Source: Anagrus nilaparvatae
Lineage: Eukaryota > Arthropoda > Insecta > Hymenoptera > Mymaridae
DNA: 64,000 nucleotides
Reading direction: 5' to 3'
Assembly (NCBI GenBank): GCA_022575985.1
Contig: JAKSXM010000132.1
Coordinates: 12,958,001 to 13,022,000 of the forward strand
Under the pieces are notes generated by a model that made no database searches, was not told where the DNA came from, and saw only the letters and a program-made list of their open reading frames with translations. This document shows positions 52,201-61,730 of the stretch, piece by piece; position 1 is the first letter of the stretch, and every line of letters starts with the position of its first letter. Made by a program: the position numbers and the translations under genes.

Positions 52201-53577
52201 CACCCCCCCGCCCCCCACCCTTTTGGCAACCAACGGAAGTTGTTTACTTTTGAACTAGACACTTTTCTTAACAAATTGCAAAAGGTTTCAAGTTGATCTG
52301 ACTTGCGTATAATTACTGCTACCAGATTTTACCCCCTTTCCTTGACTATAGATAAAATAAGTGGATACAACGTGAGAGTAGGTGTCACTGAAAAGAGATG
52401 GCCCAATTTATACAAAAATTATACACTGAACTATTCTAATAAATTTGACGTTTACATTCTAATAAAATTACTGAAATATTATGATTGTACAGCAACATTA
52501 TTAAATGTTACGACTACATTTGTGACTGTGCCGTTAGACGAAATTTACAGTATGCAAATATTAAAATACAAATTAAATTTTCTAATTAAAAGAGAACATT
52601 TTCTATTTTATGAAAATATTATTGATCAAAATATTTTAGAACCTTCAAAGACCATATTAATAACACCATTGATTAATGATAAACAAATGCAAATTTCGTC
52701 CAAATTTTTATATTCTCTTCTGGCATTATTTGGCTTACTAATTCTTATATTATTTTCTTCATATTTTTTCAAATTTAGTCAAACAGTATTGGGAATTAAT
52801 GTAAAAATTAATACTCGAAATAGTTTAAGATCAAAAATATTATTTGTTATTTTAGTAGCAATTTCAATATTTTTTATATCTGAAATTATTTCTGGATTAA
52901 CAAGTATAAAATTCATTAACAATTTTATAGAAGTTGTTGAAACTTTTAATGATATATTTGTTAAAAATATTACTGTCATATGTTCTTATGATATAAGTAA
53001 TGTAATTGGTTATCTGAAAAATATTTCAGTAGGTGTTGTTAAGAAAATATTTGAAATTGCAAAATTAGATGAAAATGCTACATTTTCTAATAATAATGTT
53101 TTTATTTATTTAGAATCTGATGCAAAAAAAATAATAAATAAAAATAGAAAATTGTTACATGAGCACAAAATTAGTGATTTAAGTTTTAAGCAAACTTTTT
53201 TTGGCATTTCATTTGAAAAAAATTTTCCATTGAGAAATAAATTTGATAAAATTTATACTAAAATAATAGAGGCTGGTCTGGATATAAAATGGAAATCTGA
53301 TTATGATAATGTTAATAAAATTGATAATGTTAGAAAAATCAATAGCATTGATAATGGAGAAGATTCATTGAAAATGGTGTGCATGATAATTTTCAGTGCC
53401 GGAATAATTTTGGCTTTATTTATTTTATTTTTAGAGTGGTTTTGGCATTATTATTTGAGAAACCAATCATGGAAAAAAATATTTCAAACAAAGTTTGGTT
53501 TTGCAAATCCAAAGACTAAAAAAAAAGTTTTAAAAATATATGATAAACCTTGTAAAATTCAGGAAACTTCAGTTTAA
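49234..53577 (+). CDS. Divergent ionotropic receptor-like gene, copy 1, split by a transposon
   Basis: An insect IR-like chemoreceptor candidate. The first part (ATG 49234; the matching ATG in copy 2 is 62649) has a signal-peptide-like start and an N-terminal ectodomain. The second part starts the ligand-binding core at KISGYNVRVGV, then has M1 (SLLALFGLLILILF), M3 (KILFVILVAISIFFISEIIS before GLTSIKF, the iGluR SYTANLAAF position), the S2 lobe, and M4 (MIIFSAGIILALFILFLEWF). A 2485-bp transposon (49864-52348) sits between them. Splicing 49881-52325 (AA|gtaaat ... taccag|A) gives 647+1252 bases, 632 residues, in frame. Compared with copy 2, about 10 residues are missing between M1 and M3, where the pore loop lies. 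Without splicing it is a pseudogene. The family call rests on topology and short motifs. Confidence 0.6.
49864..52348. mobile_element. 2.5-kb non-autonomous TIR transposon inside receptor copy 1
   Basis: The boundaries come from comparison with uninterrupted copy 2. The sequence aaatta|...|tagataaaataagtgg implies a TA target duplication. TIRs are about 130 bases: gtaattatacgcaagtcaga at about 49908 and its complement at about 52296-52315, continuing into gaaaccttttgcaatttgt and gttcaaaagtaaacaactt. The interior holds a tandem duplication of about 333 bp (starting near 50301 and 50634, each with taataggggggttaaaa and a long G run) but no transposase. A TA target and long TIRs suggest a Tc1/mariner-type or related family, which is inference. 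Confidence 0.8.
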
Positions 53578-53612
53578 TACTCTGAGGAAATCCGCTATTC
53601 CGCATTTTTAGA

Positions 53613-54075
53613 ACATCAAAATACGTAACCAAGGTACTTTAATTTATAACTTTTGCACAAAGTAAAATATTCACCCTCTGGGGCACTTTAGAGGGTGATT
53701 GGGGTAACTGGGTCAAAAAATAAGGGTTATAGGTAAATTCTGACTTAAAGTTCGGTTTTAAAACATCAAAATACGTTACTAATGTACTTTTATTTTTAAC
53801 TTTTGGACATAGTAAAATATTTGATTTTTGGGGCGGTTAAGAGGGTGACTGGGGCTATCTGGGGCAAAATCTGATGGTGTAGGCTAAATTCTGACTTCAG
53901 ATTCGGTTTCAGGACATCAAAATACGTAACTAAAGTACTTTTATTTTTAACTTTTGGACATAGTAAAATATTTGCTTTTTGGGCGGTTTAGAGGGTGGCT
54001 GGGGGTAGCTGGGGCAAAATCTGAGGGTGTAGGCTAAATTCTGACTTCAGATTCGGTTTTAGGACATCGAAGAAC
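53613..54075. repeat. Tandem array, period about 150 bp, three units
   Basis: acatcaaaatacgt recurs at about 53613, 53764 and 53914, and in truncated form at 54063. Each unit has tacttttatttttaactttt, gacatagtaaaatattt and a gggtga/ggct..gggg segment. It begins just after the stop codon of receptor copy 1. Confidence 0.8.
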
Positions 54076-54534
54076 TTACCTGTAGGTAGGTCTAGTTACA
54101 GGATAAGAACTTTTTTTTTTGTGCAGCTGTGTTATCATTTCAAACGTTTATATCATAATTTAAAATATTTAAATAGTTATAATATATATATATATACTTG
54201 GGTGATTAATAGAAATAATTAAATTTTAATATTAAATAGTAATATTTCCACGAATATATGAAAATTCATAGATAAACTTTTACAAACAATAATAAATATT
54301 AAAGTAAATACACAATTTATCTTATATATTATTATAAAAAAAAAAAAAAAATTAAAAATTTCAACAAAAAAAATTCTTTTTTATTTGAATGTATTTTTCC
54401 TATCTAAAAACCCTTTTTTTCCACTAATTTAGTCATTTGGAATGATTTCTCGATTAAAAAAAGTCATTTTAGTGGGGGGGGGGGGGGACGAAATAGAGCC
54501 TAATGTTGAGAATTGTCTCCAATTGTAAATCTTA

Positions 54535-55850
54535 CTACTATATAATATATTCGAAAATTTATTTGTGTGTCTGTATGTGTGTGTGTGTGTGTGTGTGTGT
54601 ATTATCATCAGAATTAAACCAGTAAACGCAATTATATAAAACCGGTGTCAAAATAAAGAAAAAAAGTCCGCGGGTGACATATATAGGCTATAGATTTTCT
54701 GTTCAGCTATCGTAGTTTTTGAGATGTCAGAAGTTTGTAGTATTCGCTTCGGCACCAATTTTTACGTATTCTCCTAAATTTTTATTCAAAACGGAGGTAT
54801 CTTTAAAATTTTATAATATATTTTTGAAGCTGCAAAAAAATTTTTTTAATTATTTTATTTTTTATGGTATTTTTAATAATTTATTTGTGTGCCTGTGCGT
54901 CTATGTGTTTCATCATGAGGCTCGAACAAATGAAAGAAATTACATAAAACCGGTGTTAAAATAAAGTTAAAATAAAAAAATTTTAACTATTTTTGGGAAA
55001 AATTAAATTTTTTGAAAACTTTGTTAAAAAGTCAAATATCTGAAAAATATAATCAAATTTTAATGTCGCATTTGGTATTACTTGATTCAGTCAATTCTAG
55101 AACCATCTATATATACAAAAGATCAGTAAAGTCTTCTTAAAATTTATTTGTCTGTCGGACTGTACCCTAATGACTCAAGAACCGCCGAACTACTTGAAAT
55201 GAAACCTGTGTCATAATAAAGAATAAAAGTATGCAGATAACATAGGTTATAGTTTTGCAACTCAGCTTTCGTAATTTTGGAGATATTCAATTTTTACTAT
55301 TTTTGAGATAAATAAAATTTTTTGAAAATTTACTTAAAAAGTGAAATACCAAAAAAATATGATCAAAGTTTACTGTCGCAATTGGTATTACTTGATTTGG
55401 CACTAATTTATACGTACTCAGTTAAATTTTTTTTATTTTCTCTATTATAACTAGAGAATCAATCAGAACCTAGAATTTTTCATTAATGTTTCCCCTACGC
55501 TGCTCTGAATAGTTTGAATGTGTTTGCATAATTATAAATTTGTAATGAAACATGATTTTTTTAAGCAACAGAAAAGTATTGAATTAAATGGTGAACAGGA
55601 GGGACTGAGCCTCATCTGAAAAATCTGAATGTGTTTGCATAATTATAAATTTGTAATGAAACATGATTTTTTTAAGCAACAGAAAAGTATTGAATTAAAT
55701 GTGAACAGGAGGGACTGAGCCTCATCTGAAAAATCTGAATGTGTTTGCATAATTATAAATTTGCAGTAAAAAATGATTTTTTGAAGCAACACAAACAGAA
55801 GTTAATGCGCCGCAGGGGGGGGCGGAGCCATCCCTCCAACTTTTGCTAGT
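54535..55850. repeat. Composite dispersed repeat, possibly Helitron-like
   Basis: Three diverged units start ttatttgtgtgtctg / ttatttgtgtgcctg / ttatttgtctgtcgg (about 54558, 54880, 55146) and continue to an a(a)ccggtgt.aaaataaag phrase. They include a (TG)n run at about 54575-54600. The right end reads ggggcggagcc ... gctagtatataat (about 55816-55856). Its CTAG ending resembles the CTRR 3' end of arthropod non-autonomous Helitrons, but I see no clear 3' hairpin and no TC start. Confidence 0.35.
55516..55800. repeat. Tandem repeat, period 110-111 bp, three units
   Basis: gaatgtgtttgcataattat recurs at about 55516, 55627 and 55737. Units 1 and 2 are nearly identical through aggagggactgagcctcatc. 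The third diverges after about 60 bases. Confidence 0.85.
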
Positions 55851-55859
55851 ATATAATAA

Positions 55860-56260
55860 TAATTATAAAACAATATTTTTTAAAAAAATATTATATTTAT
55901 TGTCCTTCTTTATTTACAATTATAAATCATTTTTATTGTTTGTTCGTCGTTTTTAATATAATTAAAAACGACGCGTTTCGAAAATATAAATTTTCATCAT
56001 CAGGTTTTCTCAGATTTTGAGAATAATAAAATTATATAAAATTAACAAATTTTACATTTGATATTAACAAGTGTTGTTATCAAAAAAATTTTTAGTACTA
56101 CTAACGACATTTAATGTGAAATTATAAATTCTGTACAGTATAATAATAATAATAATAAAAGTATGCTAAAAAACTTCTCCCGGTTTGCCCTGTGTAATAT
56201 TTATCACAAAATAAGCAGTTAATTTGATAAATTCCAGATTTGTGTAAAAGTTATTATTAT
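55860..56260 (-). pseudogene. 3' relic of a second Penelope-like element (PLE-B)
   Basis: On the minus strand 56251-56164 reads SGIYQINCLFCDKYYTG followed by QTGRSFLA. This is the start of a PLE GIY-YIG endonuclease: GIY, the CxxC pair between GIY and YIG, then the YxG strand and its Arg-containing helix. No reverse transcriptase is left upstream, where (TG)n-bearing repeats begin. About 160 bases further on is a hammerhead motif, as expected for the 3' end of PLEs. It differs in sequence from PLE-A and runs on the opposite strand. Confidence 0.65.
55964..56008 (-). ncRNA. Hammerhead ribozyme, canonical core, in PLE-B
   Basis: Read on the minus strand: stem I 5' side AAAAC (56008-56004); core CTGATGA (56003-55997); stem II GAAAAT/ATTTTC with loop TTAT; GAAA (55979-55976); self-complementary CGCG (55975-55972) as minimal stem III; cleavage triplet ending TC (55971-55970); stem I 3' side GTTTT (55969-55965). 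All conserved core residues are present. A very short palindromic stem III is characteristic of hammerheads in Penelope-like elements, which are thought to act best as dimers. After the cleavage site, a perfect 13-bp hairpin (CGTCGTTTTTAAT and its complement) overlaps stem III/I. Confidence 0.75.
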
Positions 56261-56425
56261 TATCTTAAATTTATTTTTATTTTTGTTTTTATTTTTATAG
56301 TTTAAATATTTTGGTTCCTCATAGAGGAACCTTTGTGATAGATGAAGTTTTGATTTTTGATTTTTTGGCATATAAGCACGTTTTGGGACCTCAGGAAGCT
56401 AAAAAACCGGTTTTTAAAAAAAGTC

Positions 56426-56430
<5 letters not shown>

Positions 56431-56500
<70 letters not shown>
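56431..56500. repeat. (GT)35 microsatellite
   Basis: Seventy bases of pure gt, ending in atgtatgtaa. It gives artificial Cys-Val open frames on the plus strand and Thr-His frames on the minus strand. Confidence 0.98.
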
Positions 56501-56509
<9 letters not shown>

Positions 56510-56510
56510 A

Positions 56511-57905
56511 CCGGTGAAATTTCACAACCATTATGGAATTAAGACCTAATTTTTTTTTCAAAAATTTTTTCATCAAAAAATCTCAAACTACTTTTTTTTT
56601 TTTTTTAATTTGGATGTAATACCTCATTTATTTCCATGAAAGTACTTATATTTGAAAGTACGATTTTTACTCGATATCTCGAATCTGAAAACTAATTTTT
56701 TGAAAATTTTTTTCTCAAAATTTTTTTCACCAAAAAATACAAAAAATACAAATTTTTTTTCTTCTTTTTGGACGTAGTACCTAATTTATTTTCACGGAAG
56801 TACTAGTTTTAAGAACCTTGTTTATAGTAATTTTTTGGACCTGATACCTAATTTTTTCAAAATTTTTTTCTTAAAATTTTTGTTGCCAAAAAATACAAAA
56901 AATGCCAAAATTTTTTTTATTTTAGGACGTAATACTTAATTTTTTTCTATGAAAGTACGAATATCTGAAAATATTGAAACCGGTGATATTTCACAACCAT
57001 TATGGAACTAAGACCTAATTTTTTTTTCAAAAATTTTTTCATCAAAAAATCTTAAACTATTTTCTTTTTTTTTTTAATTTGGATGTAATACCTCATTTAT
57101 TTCCACGAAAGTACTTATATTTGAAAGTATGGTTTTTACTCGATATCTCGAATCGGATACTTAATTTTCTAAAAATTTTTTTCCTAAAATTTTTTTCACA
57201 AAAAAATACAAAAAATACAAATTTTTTTTTTCTTTTTGGACGTAGTACCTAATTTATTTTCACGGAAGTACTAGTTTTAAGAACCTTTGTTTATATAAAT
57301 TTTTTGGACCTGATACCTAATTTTTTCAAAATTTTTTTCTTAAAATTTTTGTTGCCAAAAAATACAAAAAATGCCAAAATTTTTTTTATTTTAGGACGTA
57401 ATACTTAATTTTTTTCTATGAAAGTACGAATATCTGAAAATATTGTAACCGGTGATATTTCACAACCATTATGGAATTAAGACCTAATTTTTTTTTTCAA
57501 AAATTTTTTCATCAAAAAATTTCAAACTATTTTTTTTTTTTTTTTAATTTTTTTTTTTTAATGTAATACCTAATTTATTTCCATGAAAGTACTTATATTT
57601 GAAAGTACGATTTTTACTCGATATCTCAAATCTGATAATTAATTTTTTGAAAATTTTTTTCCCAAAATTTTTTTCACAAAAAAATACAAAGAATACCAAA
57701 TTTTTTTTTTGTTCGGACGTAGTACCTAATTAATTTCTATGAGAGTACTAGTTTTAGAAAGCTTATTCATAGTAATTTTTTGGATCTGATACCGAATTTT
57801 TTCAAAATTTTTTTCTTAATATTAATAAAACAAAAAAATTAAAAAATCTGTAATATTGTTTTTTTTTTTAAGTGTAATACCTAGGTTATTGAAAATTTTT
57901 TTCTA
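56511..57905. repeat. 469-bp tandem array, three units
   Basis: ccggtga(a/t)atttcacaacca starts units at 56511, 56980 and 57449, exactly 469 bases apart. Units 1 and 2 are close to identical, and unit 3 decays after about 350 bases. Each unit is built of sub-motifs such as gtaatacct(c/a)atttatttcc and gaaagtact. The array is preceded by the (GT)35 run and by the palindrome ggttcctcatagaggaacc (56313-56331). It is followed at 58056 by tgaggaacca, the complement of the palindrome's end, so the whole 56311-58069 stretch may be one element. Confidence 0.85.
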
Positions 57906-58249
57906 AAAATTTGTTAAATAAAAAACATTAAATCACAGCAACATTTTTTTTCTTTTAAAATACGGTATTTAACTTTTTTTTATGAAATACTGATATCTCA
58001 AATTATAATTTTTATTAGATAAAATAGACCATTATAAATATTTTGCTATTGTTAATGAGGAACCATAGTGCCAATCACTTGGCAGCGTTTTTTTTATTGT
58101 CTGTTCTAAAGTCAATTTGAATATCATATTTTTTAATGGTATTGTTTAAAATAATTTATATTTGTGTTGTAAATATGGTACCTATATATGTTTTTTAGTT
58201 GTATTTTCTATTGTGCCTTTTGTTTTTTTGTTTTGTATTTATCTATTAA

Positions 58250-59998
58250 TGCAAATCTTTCCTCAAGCAACACAAGGACATCATTTTTACGCCAGTCGAC
58301 AAAGGTAGTACAACCTTATGCATGCCCGAACCCATGTACATAAGGAGCGCGGAGGCATTATTATCGCAAAAAGAGGTATACCAAGTAGTCAAAAGCACTA
58401 AAACCCTCTTAAAAAGATTACAGAAAAATGCTAGTAATCGACTAAATGCTTGGAAAGACTTGGGATTACTAAAACCCAACCAGAACCCATACGAACTGAC
58501 TCAAACCCACACTTCTATTCCTGCCATATACTTCCCCCCCAAACACCATAAAATAATTTCTTTCCGCGATATTAACGCAAACTCCATCATCCCTGTTAGG
58601 CCTGTCGTACCAAACTTCAATAGCCACACCTCCCTGATAGCCAAAACATTACATTTCCACTTATACCCTTGTATCAATAAACCAAAATCATACATAAAAA
58701 ACAGCTTTGACCTATGCAATAAAATCAGAGGTACTTTCATTCCACATAACCACAAATTATTGTCGCACGATGTCAGTTCATTATTTACCAATATTCCACT
58801 TGATTTGGTAATCAATAGCCTCGACAGAAGATACACCACCATCAATAACAACTGTAAAATTCCATACAACGAAATCGTTGACACTATCAAGTACCTATAC
58901 GACAACACCTATTGTACTTTCAACTCTGTCATATACAAACAACTTATAGGCACTCCAATGGGCTCTGCTATATCATCTTTACTTGCTGATATTGTCATGG
59001 ACGACTTAGAAACGGAATGCATCAACCTTTTGGATTATACTCCACTATTTTTTTATAGATATGTGGATGATATAATCCTATGTATACCAGAGAAAAAAAT
59101 CAACTATACTCTGGGTATTTTTAATGCATATCATTCTAATTTAAATTTCACCATAGAATTAGAACAAAACAACAGCCTAAGCTTTCTTGACATCACCTTA
59201 ATAAAAAACAGCAATAACATAATCACAACCAATTGGTACCAAAAAAGCACCTTTTCTGGTAGAATTCTGCATTTTGATTCTAACCACTTACTGCACCAGA
59301 AAATTGCCATGGTATACAACCTCGTCGATCGAAGCCTAATTCTGTCTGACAAAGCTTACCACAATAACAACATCAAGATTGTGAAGGACATCTTAATAGC
59401 TAATAAATATCCCATGCATTTTGTCAATAAATTCATTAATAAGAGATGGAATCTATTAAAGAATTGCAATTATAACATTACTAGGAACAATATTCCAATT
59501 AATAATAATTACAGAGACAAAATACTCATCAAAATCCCATTTAGATTTGGATTATATCAAAAAATTAAAGAAATTATTGATGACAACACATTTCATGTTA
59601 TTCCGCAACTCAACAAGGATATGACAAAAATCATCAGAAAAGGCAAGATTGACAGCATACAAAACAAAACTGGTATTGTATACAAACTAACTTGCAACGA
59701 CTGTGACAGCATATATATAGGTGAATCCAAAAGATCTCTTTATATGAGACTCGACGAACACCAGAGAGTCAAAACATCAGTTATTGTAACTCATTGCAAC
59801 CTAAATAGATATACTTTTAATTTTGATAAACCACAGGTGCTCGATGAAGAAGCTACATGGGGCAAACGTAAAGTATCAGAAAGTCTACACATCCAACTTG
59901 CCCACCCTACAATAAATAAAAAAGAAGATACTGATAACTTAAACCCATCTTACATCCATACCATCAATACCCTCAATCAACAACTCCCTCTACAATAG
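58250..59998 (+). CDS. Penelope-like element polyprotein, RT plus GIY-YIG (5' truncated, PLE-A)
   Basis: The frame is open from 58250 (TAA just before). The first ATG is 58322, giving 558 residues. Before it the frame still reads IIFTPVDKGSTTLC, matching the PLE DKG motif, so the real start lies further 5' and is missing. Domains by residue from the ATG: RT motif A HDVSSLFTNIP with Asp150, motif B GTPMGSAISS, motif C YVDD with Asp249-Asp250, the following SLSFLDITL block, then a C-terminal GIY-YIG endonuclease with GIVY at 451, the CNDC zinc pair, YIG at 465-467, and the Arg-containing SKRSLYMRLDEH. All RT and endonuclease signatures are intact with no internal stop, so insertion is fairly recent. 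Whole PLE proteins are usually some 200 residues longer at the N terminus. Confidence 0.9.
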   Translation, partial: CKSFLKQHKDIIFTPVDKGSTTLCMPEPMYIRSAEALLSQKEVYQVVKSTKTLLKRLQKNASNRLNAWKDLGLLKPNQNPYELTQTHTSIPAIYFPPKHHKIISFRDINANSIIPVRPVVPNFNSHTSLIAKTLHFHLYPCINKPKSYIKNSFDLCNKIRGTFIPHNHKLLSHDVSSLFTNIPLDLVINSLDRRYTTINNNCKIPYNEIVDTIKYLYDNTYCTFNSVIYKQLIGTPMGSAISSLLADIVMDDLETECINLLDYTPLFFYRYVDDIILCIPEKKINYTLGIFNAYHSNLNFTIELEQNNSLSFLDITLIKNSNNIITTNWYQKSTFSGRILHFDSNHLLHQKIAMVYNLVDRSLILSDKAYHNNNIKIVKDILIANKYPMHFVNKFINKRWNLLKNCNYNITRNNIPINNNYRDKILIKIPFRFGLYQKIKEIIDDNTFHVIPQLNKDMTKIIRKGKIDSIQNKTGIVYKLTCNDCDSIYIGESKRSLYMRLDEHQRVKTSVIVTHCNLNRYTFNFDKPQVLDEEATWGKRKVSESLHIQLAHPTINKKEDTDNLNPSYIHTINTLNQQLPLQ

Positions 59999-60279
59999 TT
60001 TCAACAAATTTAACTCAAAAATCATCATTTAAAGTTTCAATATCGTACTTTTTTCAACACATTTTCTTGGCACCATAAACTCTAGTTATTTTCATGTTTT
60101 TTGTTATGTGTTAAATTATTGTTATAAATATTTTTTTTAAACTTTTTATTTAATTTTTAATAATAAGAATGACTTCTCATTTTATTATTATGTTTATATA
60201 AAATTATTATAGGTATTTTTCATTTTTTTATTTTTATGTATCAAATGTATTGATTAATTTTTTGTATATTTTTTTAGAC

Positions 60280-60322
60280 ATTATTGATAATGCCTATAAA
60301 CTAAATAGGCGAAACGTCTAAT
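60280..60322 (+). ncRNA. Hammerhead-like motif with altered core, 3' of PLE-A
   Basis: Same strand as PLE-A, about 290 bases after its stop: stem I ATTA (60280-60283); core TTGATAA (60284-60290) in place of CTGATGA; stem II GCCTAT/ATAGGC (60292-60297 with 60305-60310); GAAA (60311-60314); CG; TC (60317-60318); then TAAT pairing with stem I. The two core changes are at C3 and G8, which pair with each other in the folded ribozyme, giving U3-A8. Stem III is only CG. It may be a variant ribozyme or a decayed one. Confidence 0.55.
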
Positions 60323-60705
60323 AATAACATCTTTTTTATGACAAACAACTAATTTGTTTCATTTATGCCCAGTATTGGTCAATAAAAAACTCAATCCTTT
60401 TATAAATATCTGTAAATCATGGGCGATGACAATATTCAAATTGATATTTTATTTATTAATTTATTATTGCGATTTCTTTGTTTGCATTGCACTTAATAAA
60501 TAATAATCATGACTGTAAGACTATATATGATCATCTTGAACCATTACATTTTTGTAAAAAAGGAAAATACATGGATACATTGGAAGAATTTGAAATATAC
60601 AAAGACATCAAAATAAACAAAGATCAAATCTTAAATGATAAATTAATATAATTTACAATCTGATTGTCCATATATTTTAATTTTATTTAAAAGTTCTATA
60701 AACTA

Positions 60706-60889
60706 AGATATTTTCTTAATGACTCTATTGCTCATAATCTTTAAGAATATTATTTTTGGTGAATATTTCGACCTAGAGAGCTAATTAAATAAATCTATGA
60801 TTTATTAACTCGACATGATACGTGGATGATATTCACCAAAAATAATATTCTTAAAGTTTATGAGCAAAAGAGTCATTAGATAAATATCT
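60706..60889. mobile_element. 184-bp inverted-repeat element
   Basis: agatattttcttaatgactc ... ttggtgaatat is mirrored at the other end, where atattcaccaaaaataatat leads to ...gagtcattagataaatatct. Arms of about 62 bases, about 60-base centre, non-coding. Confidence 0.7.
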
Positions 60890-60959
60890 AAAATGGTTGT
60901 TCACCAAGAATCAACCGAAAATTTCAAGAAAAGAGTCTTTCTGGATTGCGAATTTCATA

Positions 60960-61031
60960 CCTTTCTGAGGCTCAGTGTTATAGCGTCTGACTAGTAATCT
61001 GAAGGTCGTGGCTTCGAATCCACCAGGAGGG
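60960..61031 (+). tRNA. tRNA-Thr(AGU)-like sequence, probably a pseudogene
   Basis: The order matches a threonine tRNA: acceptor CCTTTCT/AGGAGGG (pairs allowing G-U), A-box-like GGCTCAGTGTTATAGCG, anticodon loop CTAGTAA with anticodon AGT at 60993-60995, variable region AGGTC, and B box GGCTTCGAATCC. A run of seven T (61033-61039) follows, as at a Pol III terminator. Faults: a T-T mismatch in the anticodon stem and a disturbed T stem (GTGGC/CCACC). It is therefore probably a degraded copy or the head of a tRNA-derived SINE. Confidence 0.55.
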
Positions 61032-61397
61032 ATTTTTTTCTTGAAATTTTTTTCTGCCTTTTTTAGGCTAAAAATATTATTTTTAATTAACATTTCTAAG
61101 TTTTTAAAAAATTAATTTCGATGAAATGTCCATATTTATCCAAAATGTCCAATTATTGAATTGCTACCAAAATTGCAATTTTTGATGAAAGTAAGTTTTA
61201 TAGGTCTCAATAATTTTGTATTAGCACCAAGTTTCCAAAACTTTTTAACTTTTTTGAATTTTTTGAGTTATTTTTTCGAGAATCTGTGTGCATTCATCAA
61301 ATTGTGTGTAGCATAAAAACTAAAAATTTAGCCTAATATCAAATAATTCTCCTGTCGTCTTTTTCGAAATCAGCAAGTGCTGCCTCTATATACCAGG

Positions 61398-61620
61398 GAA
61401 GGTTAATAGTCATCTTATTTAATGTTGTCTTGAATGCAGAAACTGAAATTTTAGTTGAAACAGTTGTTTAACGAAAGCCGCTAAAATTTCTTAGGGTTCT
61501 GGTTTTTTACCAAATTTAACAAACATATTTTGTGTAGAAAATTATTTTTTATTATTTTCTTATTTATAAAAATAAGAATGTTAAATAATGGGTTTCAGAA
61601 CTTTTTAGTAATTAATATGA
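61398..61620. repeat. Left flank of the receptor segmental duplication, copy 2
   Basis: Counterpart of 47352-47520. After the shared ctaaaatttctt.ggg segment and gtttcagaa, copy 2 lacks the insertion seen in copy 1 and continues with other sequence. Confidence 0.65.
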
Positions 61621-61730
61621 ACTGCTTATCTACAAAATAATAACTTAATAAATATTCATCAATCTGGCTGTATAAAAATTTTCAGTTCTCAGACGGTTAT
61701 TGGACCTTACTGATACTATTCCACGTGGAT

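Noticed and set aside
56311..56576. Overlapping open frames with Cys-Val and Thr-His repeats
   Set aside because: Direct translation of the (GT)35 microsatellite.
58501..58908. 135-codon minus-strand open frame
   Set aside because: Antisense of the Penelope-like reverse transcriptase.
60911..61093. Minus-strand open frame reading GGFEATTFRLLVRR
   Set aside because: This peptide is the well-known false product of the antisense strand of a tRNA. It lies exactly over the tRNA-Thr-like sequence.
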